Shown here: positions 8,356 to 15,786 of the stretch, piece after piece
Numbering within the stretch: position 1 is the stretch's first letter
Layout of the letters: each line of letters starts with the position of its first letter
Source: Afifella marina DSM 2698
GTDB taxonomy: Bacteria; Pseudomonadota; Alphaproteobacteria; Rhizobiales; Afifellaceae
Assembly (NCBI RefSeq): GCF_900102695.1
Contig: NZ_FMVW01000001.1
Location: forward strand, 868,001 to 932,000
Direction of reading: 5' to 3'
DNA length: 64,000 nucleotides
Position numbers and translations under genes: made by a program
Notes under the pieces: generated by a model
Databases searched by the model: none
What the model was told of the DNA's origin: nothing
What the model saw: the letters and a program-made list of their open reading frames with translations, nothing else

Positions 8356-9048
8356 TCATTCCACGGCTGCCGATCCACTGCCCGTTTCAAGAAGCCTTGC
8401 GGCGAGCTCGGGTGTGAGTTGCGCATAGCTGTCGATGATCACGTCGGGACGAAGCTCAGCCATCGGTTTCGTGGTGTAGCCGAAGGGCACGCCGATGACC
8501 GGAACGAAGGCCGCTCGCGCCGCCGCGATGTCGGCCGCCGAATCGCCGACCATCAAGGCCGCATCCGGTTTGCCGCCCGCGGCTTCGATCGTCTCAAGGA
8601 GGTGGGCCGGATGGGGTTTGCGCTTGCTGACCGAATCGGCGCCGAGCACCGCCTGAAAGCGGCCGAGCAGCCCGAGCTGATCGAGAAGCAGCTTCGACAT
8701 GCCGACGCGCTTGTTGGTGCACACGGCAAAGCTCCAGCCGACGGCATCGAGCGCGTCGAGCGCGCTCACAAGTCCTGGAAAGGGCCGGCTGTCGACGCAG
8801 ATATTTTCTTCGTAATGGGCGAGGAAGACCTCCAGCAATCGGTCGAGCTCTTGCGCATCGACCTTGCGCCCCGAGAGCTTCAAACCCTCCTCGATCATGG
8901 CCCGCGCACCGCGCGAGATGCAGGGCATGATGCGTTCGCGCGGGGCTGGTGGCAGGCCGCGCCCGCCCAGCACATGGTCGAGCGTGGCAAGAAGGTCGGG
9001 GGCGGTGTCGACGAGAGTGCCGTCGAGATCGAAGACGATGAGGGCCAT
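8356..9048 (-). CDS. gph: Phosphoglycolate phosphatase (HAD superfamily)
   Basis: This cytoplasmic hydrolase removes phosphate from 2-phosphoglycolate, the by-product of DNA-end repair or Rubisco oxygenation. HAD motif I is FDLDGTLVDT at residues 5-14, motif II is AVCTNKR, the motif III lysine is in KRKPHP, and motif IV is MVGDSAADIAAA. A helical cap domain occupies about residues 15-80. At 230 aa it has Gph length. Related HAD phosphatases (pyrophosphatase PpaX, phosphonoacetaldehyde hydrolase) cannot be fully excluded. It is upstream of tRNA-Val and divergent from the CooA-like gene. Confidence 0.88.
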   Translation of the reverse strand: MALIVFDLDGTLVDTAPDLLATLDHVLGGRGLPPAPRERIMPCISRGARAMIEEGLKLSGRKVDAQELDRLLEVFLAHYEENICVDSRPFPGLVSALDALDAVGWSFAVCTNKRVGMSKLLLDQLGLLGRFQAVLGADSVSKRKPHPAHLLETIEAAGGKPDAALMVGDSAADIAAARAAFVPVIGVPFGYTTKPMAELRPDVIIDSYAQLTPELAARLLETGSGSAAVE

Positions 9049-9269
9049 GGCGTCGGGCTAGCCGAGGCGCGAGGCGGGTGCAAGGAGGAGGGCAAGGCCG
9101 AGCCCTTGTCGGGTGTGGCGAATGGCCGACATTGCGGGGCTTGTTGAGGTGGTGTGATATCTTGCCAAATCCGCCGTTGCTCTCCCGTTGGGAGCGAACG
9201 GAAGGTCTTGGGTCGCCCGAGCCTGGCGCGACGACCGGCATGAGGAAAGACCGGCATGAGGGGGTGTGC

Positions 9270-9893
9270 GTGACCGATCAACCATTGTCCGCGCATTGGC
9301 TCGACCGGCTCGAAAACGGTCACCGGCGCCGTTATGGCGCAGGCACCACGATTTCGTATCCCGACGCGGGGACGGACCAGCTCTTCGTGCTCAAGACGGG
9401 TCTGGCGCGCATCTGCCTCAACGGCGCGACGAAGGCGCTGACGCTCTCCTATCTGCGTCCCGGCGGCATCTATGTGACGCATACGCGCGCCTGGGTGGAG
9501 GCGCTTGAGGATTGCGAGATCGTGAGCTGGCCGGTTCGCGAGATGCTGGCACTTGTCTCCCGCCATCCGGAGCTCGGTGTGGAGGCTCTGCGCGATATCG
9601 GCCAGGTGCTCGCGGGGGCTCTCGACCTGATCGAGGATCTCGCCTTCCGGCCGGTCGAATCGCGGCTTGCCCGTTTTCTGCTTCTGGAAAGCGCCAGGCA
9701 GGCAAGCGCCCGCATCCGCCTCATCGATCATACGGAAGCGCTGGCGAGCGCTCTCGGCACCTCGCGCCAGACGCTGTCGACGCTCGTCAACAAGCTCATC
9801 CGCGACGGCATCGTCATCCGTGACGGGCGCGATCACCTCCTGATCCTCGATCGGCCGCGGCTTGAAGAATTGAGCGCGCTGTCGCCCGGCTGA
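9270..9893 (+). CDS. cooA: CooA-like CRP/FNR-family regulator (probable heme CO sensor)
   Basis: The 207-residue protein has an N-terminal effector domain, a dimerisation helix (IEDLAFRPVESRLARF) and a C-terminal winged helix. Against Rhodospirillum rubrum CooA as I remember it, several stretches align: the recognition helix TSRQTLSTLVNKLIRDG versus SSRQTTSTALNSLIKEG, IEDL-x-F in the dimer helix, and YVTHTRAWVEALE versus FCMHSGCLVEATE. The last keeps the heme-ligating His (H71 here, H77 in CooA), while CooA's redox-switch Cys75 is replaced by Val. The GTG at 9270 follows a GAGGGG ribosome site. ATG 9240 and GTG 9264 are in-frame alternatives. In CooA the N-terminal amine is the other heme ligand, so the exact start matters. 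cowN follows, with a CooA-type operator between. Confidence 0.78.
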   Translation: MTDQPLSAHWLDRLENGHRRRYGAGTTISYPDAGTDQLFVLKTGLARICLNGATKALTLSYLRPGGIYVTHTRAWVEALEDCEIVSWPVREMLALVSRHPELGVEALRDIGQVLAGALDLIEDLAFRPVESRLARFLLLESARQASARIRLIDHTEALASALGTSRQTLSTLVNKLIRDGIVIRDGRDHLLILDRPRLEELSALSPG

Positions 9894-9895
9894 CA
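9880..9895 (+). promoter_or_regulatory. Predicted CooA binding site upstream of cowN
   Basis: TGTCG-N6-TGACA fits the CooA pattern TGTCR-N6-YGACA exactly and sits inside a longer inverted repeat, GCGCTGTC-N8-GACAGCGC (9876-9899). It overlaps the stop codon of the CooA-like gene. Its centre (9887.5) lies about 41.5 bases before the start site predicted from the -10 hexamer at 9917, the spacing of class II CRP-type activation. Confidence 0.75.
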
Positions 9896-9916
9896 GCGCG
9901 GCGCCCGCGCCTGCCC

Positions 9917-9922
9917 TATGAT
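9917..9922 (+). promoter_or_regulatory. Predicted -10 hexamer of the cowN promoter
   Basis: TATGAT differs from the sigma-70 consensus by one base. Transcription would start near 9929. No good -35 box is present; the CooA site covers that position, as expected for an activator-dependent promoter. The resulting leader contains a 6-bp hairpin (GGCCTT/AAGGCC, 9946-9963) before the cowN ribosome site GGGGAGAGGA. Confidence 0.6.
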
Positions 9923-9984
9923 ACGGCGCTCTGACTCGGGGGAACGGCCTTTTTCGGAAGGCCAGGGGAGAGGATCAGCAGACG

Positions 9985-10272
9985 ATGGCCAGTCAAGCCG
10001 CCGATCGCGGCGACCGTTACGTGAGTTTTCTGGGGCTCGATTGCGATGCCAAGGCGGACGCCATGATGGCGATGCTGTCGGACGCGATGCGCACCAGCAG
10101 CTCGCAATGGGTCGGCTATTTCGAGCAAAAACTCGCCGAGAACCACAAAATGGGCCGCGACAACCTCTATTTCGTCGGCAGCCAGGTGAACGCGCTCTCC
10201 GCCTTCTTCGAGGAGGAGGGCGACGAGGAGGCGCTGTCGCTCCTCTCCGAGCTGGAAGACAAATGCTGCTGA
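9985..10272 (+). CDS. cowN: CowN, N2-fixation-sustaining protein under CO
   Basis: CowN allows nitrogenase-dependent growth when carbon monoxide, a nitrogenase inhibitor, is present. The 95-residue protein shows the family's features: N-terminal DRYVSFLGLDCDAKADAMM, a central WVGYFEQKLAENHKMGRDNLYFV, the NALSAFFEEE segment, and the terminal Cys-Cys in LEDKCC. Full length is normal for the family. In R. rubrum cowN is under CooA control; here it directly follows a CooA-like gene, with a matching operator and -10 hexamer. Its presence implies that the genome encodes nitrogenase elsewhere. Confidence 0.9.
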   Translation: MASQAADRGDRYVSFLGLDCDAKADAMMAMLSDAMRTSSSQWVGYFEQKLAENHKMGRDNLYFVGSQVNALSAFFEEEGDEEALSLLSELEDKCC

Positions 10273-10299
10273 ACGGGCGGGGGTGAGTTTTTGGGGCTG

Positions 10300-10407
10300 A
10301 CGCCGTCGGCGCCGCGCATGAGGCTATCCGCAGGGCATGAGGTTGTACGCCGGCGCCGGTCGATGACTGCTCTCGCCTGACCTCTGGAGTCGATCGACCG
10401 ACGGCGT
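10300..10407. repeat. Nested inverted repeats downstream of cowN
   Basis: A 10-bp perfect inverted repeat, ACGCCGTCGG (10300-10309) and CCGACGGCGT (10398-10407), encloses a second one, CGGTCGAT (10357-10364) and ATCGACCG (10393-10400), that extends to about 12 bp with one bulge. The two cannot form fully at once because they share bases 10398-10400. CGGCGCCG and CATGAGG also occur twice inside. It could be a transcript-end structure or an intergenic repeat element. Confidence 0.4.
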
Positions 10408-10427
10408 AGGTCGGCTATGCGCCCAAA

Positions 10428-10452
10428 CGAGACGATTAGATCTCGATTTTTT
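10428..10452 (+). terminator. Possible terminator after cowN
   Basis: CGAGA and TCTCG (10428-10432, 10441-10445) form a 5-bp stem followed by ATTTTTT, in the orientation of cowN. The stem is short, so strength is uncertain. An alternative pairing, ACGAGAC with GTCTCGT (10427-10433, 10453-10459), would hide the T-run in a loop. Confidence 0.45.
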
Positions 10453-10484
10453 GTCTCGTAAGCGGGCGTTATTGTCGGTTCTTT

Positions 10485-11390
10485 CTAGACCTTCGCAGGG
10501 GGGACCACGGATTTATCGCGTCGAGGCCAAATCGCGAAGACGAGGAGATTGCCGATCAGGATCAACACAAGCCCAGCGCCCGCCAGCGGCGTCACGCGGT
10601 AATCTTCGGCAAAGACGGAGATCGTCAGGGCTACCACGGGGAAGAGGACGGTCATATAGGCGGCCCGCTCGGGGCCGAGGCGATGGACGACCATGAGATA
10701 GGCCGTGAAGCCGATCACCGAGCCAGGGATCGCGAGATAGACGAGCGATCCGACATAGACCGGCGAGGGATCGAACTCGAAAGGAACGCCTTGCACGAAG
10801 GCGACCAGGGACACGATCGCGGCACCGTAGAGCATTGCCCAGGCGTTCACCGAAGCGACCTCCAACCCGTTGCCCTGGTTGCGGGCCGAAACGAGATTGC
10901 CCGCCGAAAAGAGCCATGTCCCAAGAAGCGCTAGAGCGAGGCCATAGGCTGTATCCGCGCTGAACTTGGCCCCTGTCACCGTTTCCGAGAACAGGCAGGC
11001 AATGCCCGCGACGCCGAGCATCGCGCCGCCGAGGACGCGACCTTCTGGGCGGCGGCGATAAAGAAGGAACACGTTGGCCATGTTGAAGATCGTAGCCGCC
11101 GAAAATACTACTGAAACAAGTCCGCTCGGCATGAATCTCGTCGCTGTGTAGAAGCACAGGAAATTACATGAGAAAAGAAGCGCGCCCTGAAGAAGGACGA
11201 AAGGCTGCTGGCGCACAGGGATCAGCTGGAGACGGCGCGTGACAGCGAGCACCACGAACAGCACCGATCCAGCCAGCGCGAAGCGATAGGCGATCGAGGC
11301 CTCGACCGGAACGGGTCCGAGCTGGTTTGCGATCGCGATCCAGGTGGTCCCCCAGATGAGGACGGTCAGGGCATAGAGAAAGGCGGTCAC
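10485..11390 (-). CDS. EamA/DMT superfamily membrane transporter
   Basis: This 301-residue protein has ten hydrophobic helices and two EamA repeats. The N-terminal FLYALTVLIWGTTWIAIANQLG and the helix-4/5 FMPSGLVSVVFSAATIFN are typical of YedA/RhaT-like exporters. A GTG at 11390 with AGGA eight bases upstream is the likely start; the longer open frame adds an arginine-rich stretch unlike this family. It is divergent from an AraC-type regulator (170-base gap), which may control it. Substrate unknown. Confidence 0.83.
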   Translation of the reverse strand: MTAFLYALTVLIWGTTWIAIANQLGPVPVEASIAYRFALAGSVLFVVLAVTRRLQLIPVRQQPFVLLQGALLFSCNFLCFYTATRFMPSGLVSVVFSAATIFNMANVFLLYRRRPEGRVLGGAMLGVAGIACLFSETVTGAKFSADTAYGLALALLGTWLFSAGNLVSARNQGNGLEVASVNAWAMLYGAAIVSLVAFVQGVPFEFDPSPVYVGSLVYLAIPGSVIGFTAYLMVVHRLGPERAAYMTVLFPVVALTISVFAEDYRVTPLAGAGLVLILIGNLLVFAIWPRRDKSVVPPAKV

Positions 11391-11559
11391 GGTCCGATCC
11401 TGCAGGTGTCGTCTTGGAGTTCTAAGAGACACCGAGAGGCCGATCTGCGCTTCCACGATCCGGCGGCGCCGTTGCACGATCTTGGGCTTTTCTTGGCGTG
11501 GTGTTGCGTCTGCTTCCAGAGCCCGTCATTAATGAGCGTCATCACCCAGACGGTCACCA

Positions 11560-12429
11560 ATGGAACAACCCTCACCCAGTGTCGCCGACGCCCTTGCCCG
11601 CACCGGGGCGCGGCTTGAGCGAGCGGGCACGGTCGGGCGCGGCATCTCGCTCGCCGAATGGAGTAATCGCGGCAGCGAGACACATTATGACCGCCCTGGA
11701 CATCACACGCTCAGCGTCTATCTGACGGGCGGGGAACGTGTAGTGAGGGAGGACCTCCGTCTGTCCGGCGGCGCGCCGGACAAGCTCTGTCTCCTGCCTG
11801 CGGGGCACGAGAGCCGCTGGCACATCGGCGGCCCGGTGCGCATGTTCCATCTCTACCTCGAACACGAGGCGCTGGCCTACCGTGCGCTCACGGCCTTCGA
11901 TGTCGACCCTCGCCGGATCGACCTTCGCGATACGACCTTCAGCGACGATCCGGCGATGGCGGCAATAGTGCGTGGCGCGGTACTGCCGCTCGACTGGACG
12001 GAGCCAGGCGAGCACTCGGCGCTCGACGCTGCCTGCCACGTCCTGGTCCATCGCCTGTTGCGCCAATACGTGGACCGGGACGGGGCGGTCGGTGGCGGCC
12101 TGTCTCCCGCGACACGGGCACGGATCGGCGATCTGATCGAAGCGCATCTCGGCGAAACATTGACTCTCGATCGAATGGCCGAGGAAGCGCGGCTCAGCAC
12201 GTTCCACTTCGCCAAGATGTTCCGGGTCAGCTTCGGGCTGCCACCTCATCGCTACATCGGCGCCCGCCGGATCGAGCGTGCGAAACTTCTCCTGCGCTTG
12301 AAAGAGTTGCCGCTCGCGAACATTGCCCTTTCCTGTGGCTTCTCCTCGCAAAGCCACTTCACGCGCGCCTTTAAGTCGGCGACAAGCATGACGCCGGGTG
12401 AATGGCAACGAGGTCAACGATTGCAATAA
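11560..12429 (+). CDS. AraC family transcriptional regulator
   Basis: The 289-residue protein has an N-terminal ligand-sensing half (cupin-like, with HYDRPGHHTLSVYLTGGERV) and a C-terminal pair of helix-turn-helix motifs over the last 100 residues: LTLDRMAEEARLSTFHFAKMF, then ALSCGFSSQSHFTRAFKSA. The family signature GFSSQSHFTRAFK is clear. It diverges from an EamA transporter and ends three bases before a convergent LysR gene. The neighbouring exporter is the obvious candidate target. Confidence 0.88.
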   Translation: MEQPSPSVADALARTGARLERAGTVGRGISLAEWSNRGSETHYDRPGHHTLSVYLTGGERVVREDLRLSGGAPDKLCLLPAGHESRWHIGGPVRMFHLYLEHEALAYRALTAFDVDPRRIDLRDTTFSDDPAMAAIVRGAVLPLDWTEPGEHSALDAACHVLVHRLLRQYVDRDGAVGGGLSPATRARIGDLIEAHLGETLTLDRMAEEARLSTFHFAKMFRVSFGLPPHRYIGARRIERAKLLLRLKELPLANIALSCGFSSQSHFTRAFKSATSMTPGEWQRGQRLQ

Positions 12430-12432
12430 TTG

Positions 12433-13359
12433 TCAGTCTCGTCCGGTTACGCCCCACCCCGGATCCGTCCCGAGTTTGATGAAGTCGATGAAGACTCGCA
12501 ACACAGCCGGCATCCGAGTTCGATTTGAATAATAAAGATAAAAGCCTGGCAGCTCCTCGCCGTAATCGGCCAGGACCCGCAGCAGTTCGCCGCGTTTGAG
12601 ATGCGGCGCGACGAAGTCTTCGGGCAGGAAGGCGAGGCCCATTCCCTGCAGGGCTCCTGCGAGCAGGAGATCGGTATCGTTGGTGGTGAAGGCGTTCTCG
12701 ACCGCGATCGTTTCCGAGGCCCTGCCGGCCCCCTCGAAGCGCCACGGTAGAAGGGCGCCGCTTCCCGCAAATCGATAGCTGAGGCAGCGGTGGCGGGAAA
12801 GGTCCCGTGGCGTCTTTGGCGGTGGGTGCGCAGCAAAGTAGTCCGGCGAGCCGACCACGGTCGTCAGGATGTCCGGCGTCAGGCGCACCGCGATCATGTC
12901 CCGGTTCACTTCGCCGCCGATGCGCACGCCGGCGTCGAAGCCTCTTGCCACGATATCGGTGATCTCGTTGTCGATCACGAGGTCGAGCTCGACCCCCGGA
13001 AAGGCCGCAGCGAAAGCACCGAGGCGCGGCATCACCACCAGCTTGGCCGCGATGCTCGGCAGATTGATCCGCACGACGCCCTTGGGTTGCGATTGGTAGG
13101 CGCCTGTCTCGCGAAGGGCGGCGTCCATCTCAGCAAGGGTGGGTTCGATGCGGGCGTAGAGGCCCTGGCCCGCCTCCGTCGGCGCGACACTGCGTGTCGT
13201 ACGGTTGAGGAGCCGGACGCCCAGTCTTTCCTCCAGCGAGCGAACGGCGCGGCTGAGGGCGGAGGGCGATAGCCCGAGCCGCTTGGCGGCGCGGCGAAAA
13301 TTCCGCTCTTCCGCCACCAGTGCGAAGGCACGCAGCTCGGCAAACTCGCTTGGCGTCAT
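12433..13359 (-). CDS. LysR family transcriptional regulator
   Basis: The 308-residue protein begins with a LysR helix-turn-helix (FAELRAFALVAEERNFRRAAKRLGLSPSALSRAVRSLEERLG) and continues with a type-2 periplasmic-binding-like effector domain (from about residue 90). ATG 13359 is the only start that gives the canonical N-terminus. It is divergent from a quinone-oxidoreductase-like gene with a 142-base gap, the usual arrangement of a LysR regulator and its target. The AT-rich stretch at 13371-13391 in that gap is the best place for its binding site. Confidence 0.9.
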   Translation of the reverse strand: MTPSEFAELRAFALVAEERNFRRAAKRLGLSPSALSRAVRSLEERLGVRLLNRTTRSVAPTEAGQGLYARIEPTLAEMDAALRETGAYQSQPKGVVRINLPSIAAKLVVMPRLGAFAAAFPGVELDLVIDNEITDIVARGFDAGVRIGGEVNRDMIAVRLTPDILTTVVGSPDYFAAHPPPKTPRDLSRHRCLSYRFAGSGALLPWRFEGAGRASETIAVENAFTTNDTDLLLAGALQGMGLAFLPEDFVAPHLKRGELLRVLADYGEELPGFYLYYSNRTRMPAVLRVFIDFIKLGTDPGWGVTGRD

Positions 13360-13501
13360 TGTGCATTCCCGCGCAACAAATGATGCCGGATTAACACTAT
13401 TTTTCTGCACGATGCCAGGATGCACATTCCCCTCAACACCGGAGCGCACCGATCGCCGATCGATCGGGCGGCCTCCGGCTCCGACCAACGAGGATATGAG
13501 C

Positions 13502-14521
13502 ATGACGGAAATGCAGCGCTGGGAAATCGATGCGGTCGGGCTTGATCGACTGCAACTGCACGAACGTCCGATGCCGACGCCCGGCATTGGCGAGATACTC
13601 GTGCGGACGGAAGCCGTCGCATTGAACTACCGCGACAAGATGGTGGTCGAAACCGGGCGCGGCCTGCCGCTCCGCTTCCCCTTCACGCCGGGATCGGATC
13701 TCGCCGGCGAAGTCGCAGCTCTCGGCGAGGGAGCCTGTCGGTTCGCTGTCGGGGACCGGGTCGTCTCGACACCGACGCCGGACTGGATCGACGGCCTTCG
13801 TCCCGGCACGGCCCGCACTCCCGCCTACCAGACGCTTGGTGGATATTATCCGGGCGTGCTCGCCGAATATGTCGCAATGCCGGAAGTCTGGTTTGCGAAG
13901 GCACCCAAAAGCCTCGAACCATGGCAAGCGGCGACGCTGCCGGTAGCCGGGCTGACGGCGTGGTCGGCGCTCGCGGAAAGTGTAAGGGTGCGCGCAGGCG
14001 ACACTGTGCTGATCCCCAGCACCGGAGGTGTCGCACTGTTTGGTCTGCAGATCGCCAAGGCAAGCGGCGCGGAGGTCATCGTCTGCGGCCAGCCCAACAA
14101 TGAAGCGCGGGTGCGCGCTCTGGGCGCGGATCACTTCGTGAATGCCGGTGCGGAAGACTGGATGGATGAGGTCTACCGGATCACCAGCGATCGCGGCGCC
14201 GATATCGTCCTGGAGGTGATCGGCGGGGCGCATCTCGGCCAATCGGTCGAGCTTGCCGCCGTGGGCGGCCATGTCTGTCAAATCGGCGCTCTTGATGGCT
14301 TCGAATTCAGCTCCGCCGCAATGCCCCTGATGCTGAAGAACGTCACCATTCACGGCATTGGAACAGGCAGTCGCAGCGCGCTGGAGCGCCTCGTGCGGGC
14401 GGTGGACCGCGCCGGCATCCGCCCGGTGGTGGACGCACGATATCCGCTCGCCGAATTGCCCGCCGCTTTCGCGCATCTCGCTCGCGGTCCCTTCGGCAAG
14501 GTGGTCATCGACATGCGGTAG
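13502..14521 (+). CDS. Medium-chain dehydrogenase/reductase, quinone oxidoreductase-like
   Basis: This NAD(P)-dependent MDR enzyme has a GroES-like N-terminal half (LVRTEAVALNYRDKMVVETG, FTPGSDLAGEVAALGEG) and a Rossmann half (TVLIPSTGGVALFGLQIAKASGAEVIVCG). The cysteines that bind catalytic zinc in alcohol dehydrogenases are not seen, which fits the zinc-free quinone-reductase branch. AGGA at 13491-13494 favours ATG 13502 over ATG 13496. It is transcribed divergently from a LysR gene, its likely regulator. Substrate unknown. Confidence 0.85.
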   Translation: MTEMQRWEIDAVGLDRLQLHERPMPTPGIGEILVRTEAVALNYRDKMVVETGRGLPLRFPFTPGSDLAGEVAALGEGACRFAVGDRVVSTPTPDWIDGLRPGTARTPAYQTLGGYYPGVLAEYVAMPEVWFAKAPKSLEPWQAATLPVAGLTAWSALAESVRVRAGDTVLIPSTGGVALFGLQIAKASGAEVIVCGQPNNEARVRALGADHFVNAGAEDWMDEVYRITSDRGADIVLEVIGGAHLGQSVELAAVGGHVCQIGALDGFEFSSAAMPLMLKNVTIHGIGTGSRSALERLVRAVDRAGIRPVVDARYPLAELPAAFAHLARGPFGKVVIDMR

Positions 14522-14618
14522 CACAGTGACGAATCAGCCGCCGCGCAGGACCTTCACACACGTCCGCTTGGAAATGACCCGTCACGGGCAGAAACGACAG
14601 GGAACCGGTCGGGTGCGA

Positions 14619-14665
14619 TATGGCGGCTTTCCGCCATACCGCCCTGAAAGCCGCCGGTCCTTTTT
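14619..14665 (+). terminator. Terminator with a mutually exclusive upstream hairpin
   Basis: GGCGGCTTTC (14622-14631) pairs perfectly with GAAAGCCGCC (14646-14655), followed by GGTCC and TTTTT (14661-14665): a terminator about 100 bases after the MDR gene. The same bases can instead form TATGGCGG/CCGCCATA (14619-14638). The two hairpins exclude each other, as in an attenuator, and lie 70 bases before the next gene. Confidence 0.55.
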
Positions 14666-14735
14666 CGGCCCGAGTCGGTCATTGCCGCGTAAGTGCGAAG
14701 CGCTGACAGGCATCCGCGAGCTACTTACGAGTACC

Positions 14736-15674
14736 ATGCGCCTTTTCTCTATTTTTTCCCTGCTTTTTCCCGCGATGGCGATGGCCGAACCCGTTCATAT
14801 CCCCGGGCCGCAGGGGCCGCTCGAAGCGGAACGGACCGCCGTCGACGCGGCGACGGACGCCGTCGTCATCATTCCGGGATCTGGGCCCACGGACAGGGAC
14901 GGGAATTCCCCGCGGATGGGCGTTTCAACGGATGCCTACAAGTTGCTGGCCGAAGGGCTGGCCGAGCGTGGGATCGCATCGCTGCGCATCGACAAGAGGG
15001 GTTTTTACGGCAGTGCCGAGGCCATTGCCGATCCGAACGACGTCACCATCGAGGCTTATGCCGACGATGCCCGCAACTGGGTGGATTATGCGTCCAGCCT
15101 GGCTCCTTGCGTGTGGATCGCGGGGCACTCCGAAGGCGGGCTGGTGGCCCTCGTGGCGGCACAGGAGGCGCCCAAAAACCTTTGCGGCCTCATTCTCCTG
15201 GCGAGCTCGGGACGACCGATCGGAGACTTGATGATCGAGCAATTTGCGGCCAACCCGGCCAATGGCCCTCTGATGCCCGAGATCAGGGCGATCGTGACCG
15301 ATCTCAAGGCCGGCCGAAGCCGCGATCCGGCTTCTTTGCCGCCCGTTCTGCAACCGCTCTTTTCCGCAGGCGTGCAGCGCTACATGATCGACCTGTTTTC
15401 CTATGATCCCGTGACTGTCGCCGCAAACTGGCAAGGCCCCGTGCTGATCGTTCAGGGCGACGACGACATGCAGGTTCGCCCGCGCGATGCCGATCTGCTC
15501 GAACGTGCCATGCCGCAGGCGCAGCGCATGGACCTTGCCGGCGGCACGCATATGCTGAAGGCCTCCGTGAAGGGGGATCCGTTTGCCACATACACGGATC
15601 GCACTCTTCCGCTTCACGAAGAGCTTGTGCCTGGCATCGTCCGCTTTCTGGATGAAATGTCGAAGCCGCACTGA
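14736..15674 (+). CDS. Exported alpha/beta hydrolase
   Basis: The 312-residue protein carries a signal peptide (MRLFSIFSLLFPAMAMA, residues 1-17) and an alpha/beta hydrolase fold. The nucleophile elbow is GHSEGG, the acid is probably in VQGDDDMQV, and the His in GGTHML. An oxyanion-loop-like IIPGSGPTDRDGNS near residue 50 resembles the serine aminopeptidase/YqiA-type hydrolases. ATG 14736 starts right before the signal peptide; the longer frame upstream overlaps the MDR gene. It is convergent with hemB. Substrate not predictable. Confidence 0.82.
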   Translation: MRLFSIFSLLFPAMAMAEPVHIPGPQGPLEAERTAVDAATDAVVIIPGSGPTDRDGNSPRMGVSTDAYKLLAEGLAERGIASLRIDKRGFYGSAEAIADPNDVTIEAYADDARNWVDYASSLAPCVWIAGHSEGGLVALVAAQEAPKNLCGLILLASSGRPIGDLMIEQFAANPANGPLMPEIRAIVTDLKAGRSRDPASLPPVLQPLFSAGVQRYMIDLFSYDPVTVAANWQGPVLIVQGDDDMQVRPRDADLLERAMPQAQRMDLAGGTHMLKASVKGDPFATYTDRTLPLHEELVPGIVRFLDEMSKPH

Positions 15675-15786
15675 CGGCTGCGGGCTCATAGCGGCCGGCT
15701 GGCCTGGGCCGGCCTGGCTCCGTGAAGGAAGCGGTCTCTGCCGCTGCCCGTCTGCCGCTACCCGTCTGCCGGAACGCATGCGTCGC

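Noticed and set aside
9115-9137. TGTGG-N8-CGACA before the CooA-like gene as an autoregulatory site
   Set aside because: The half-sites are imperfect and the spacing is 8 rather than 6, so it does not fit the CooA pattern.
15745-15775. Tandem CCGCT-x-CCCGTCTG repeat after the hydrolase gene as a regulatory element
   Set aside because: Only two 14-base copies with one mismatch in a convergent gap; too short to assign meaning.
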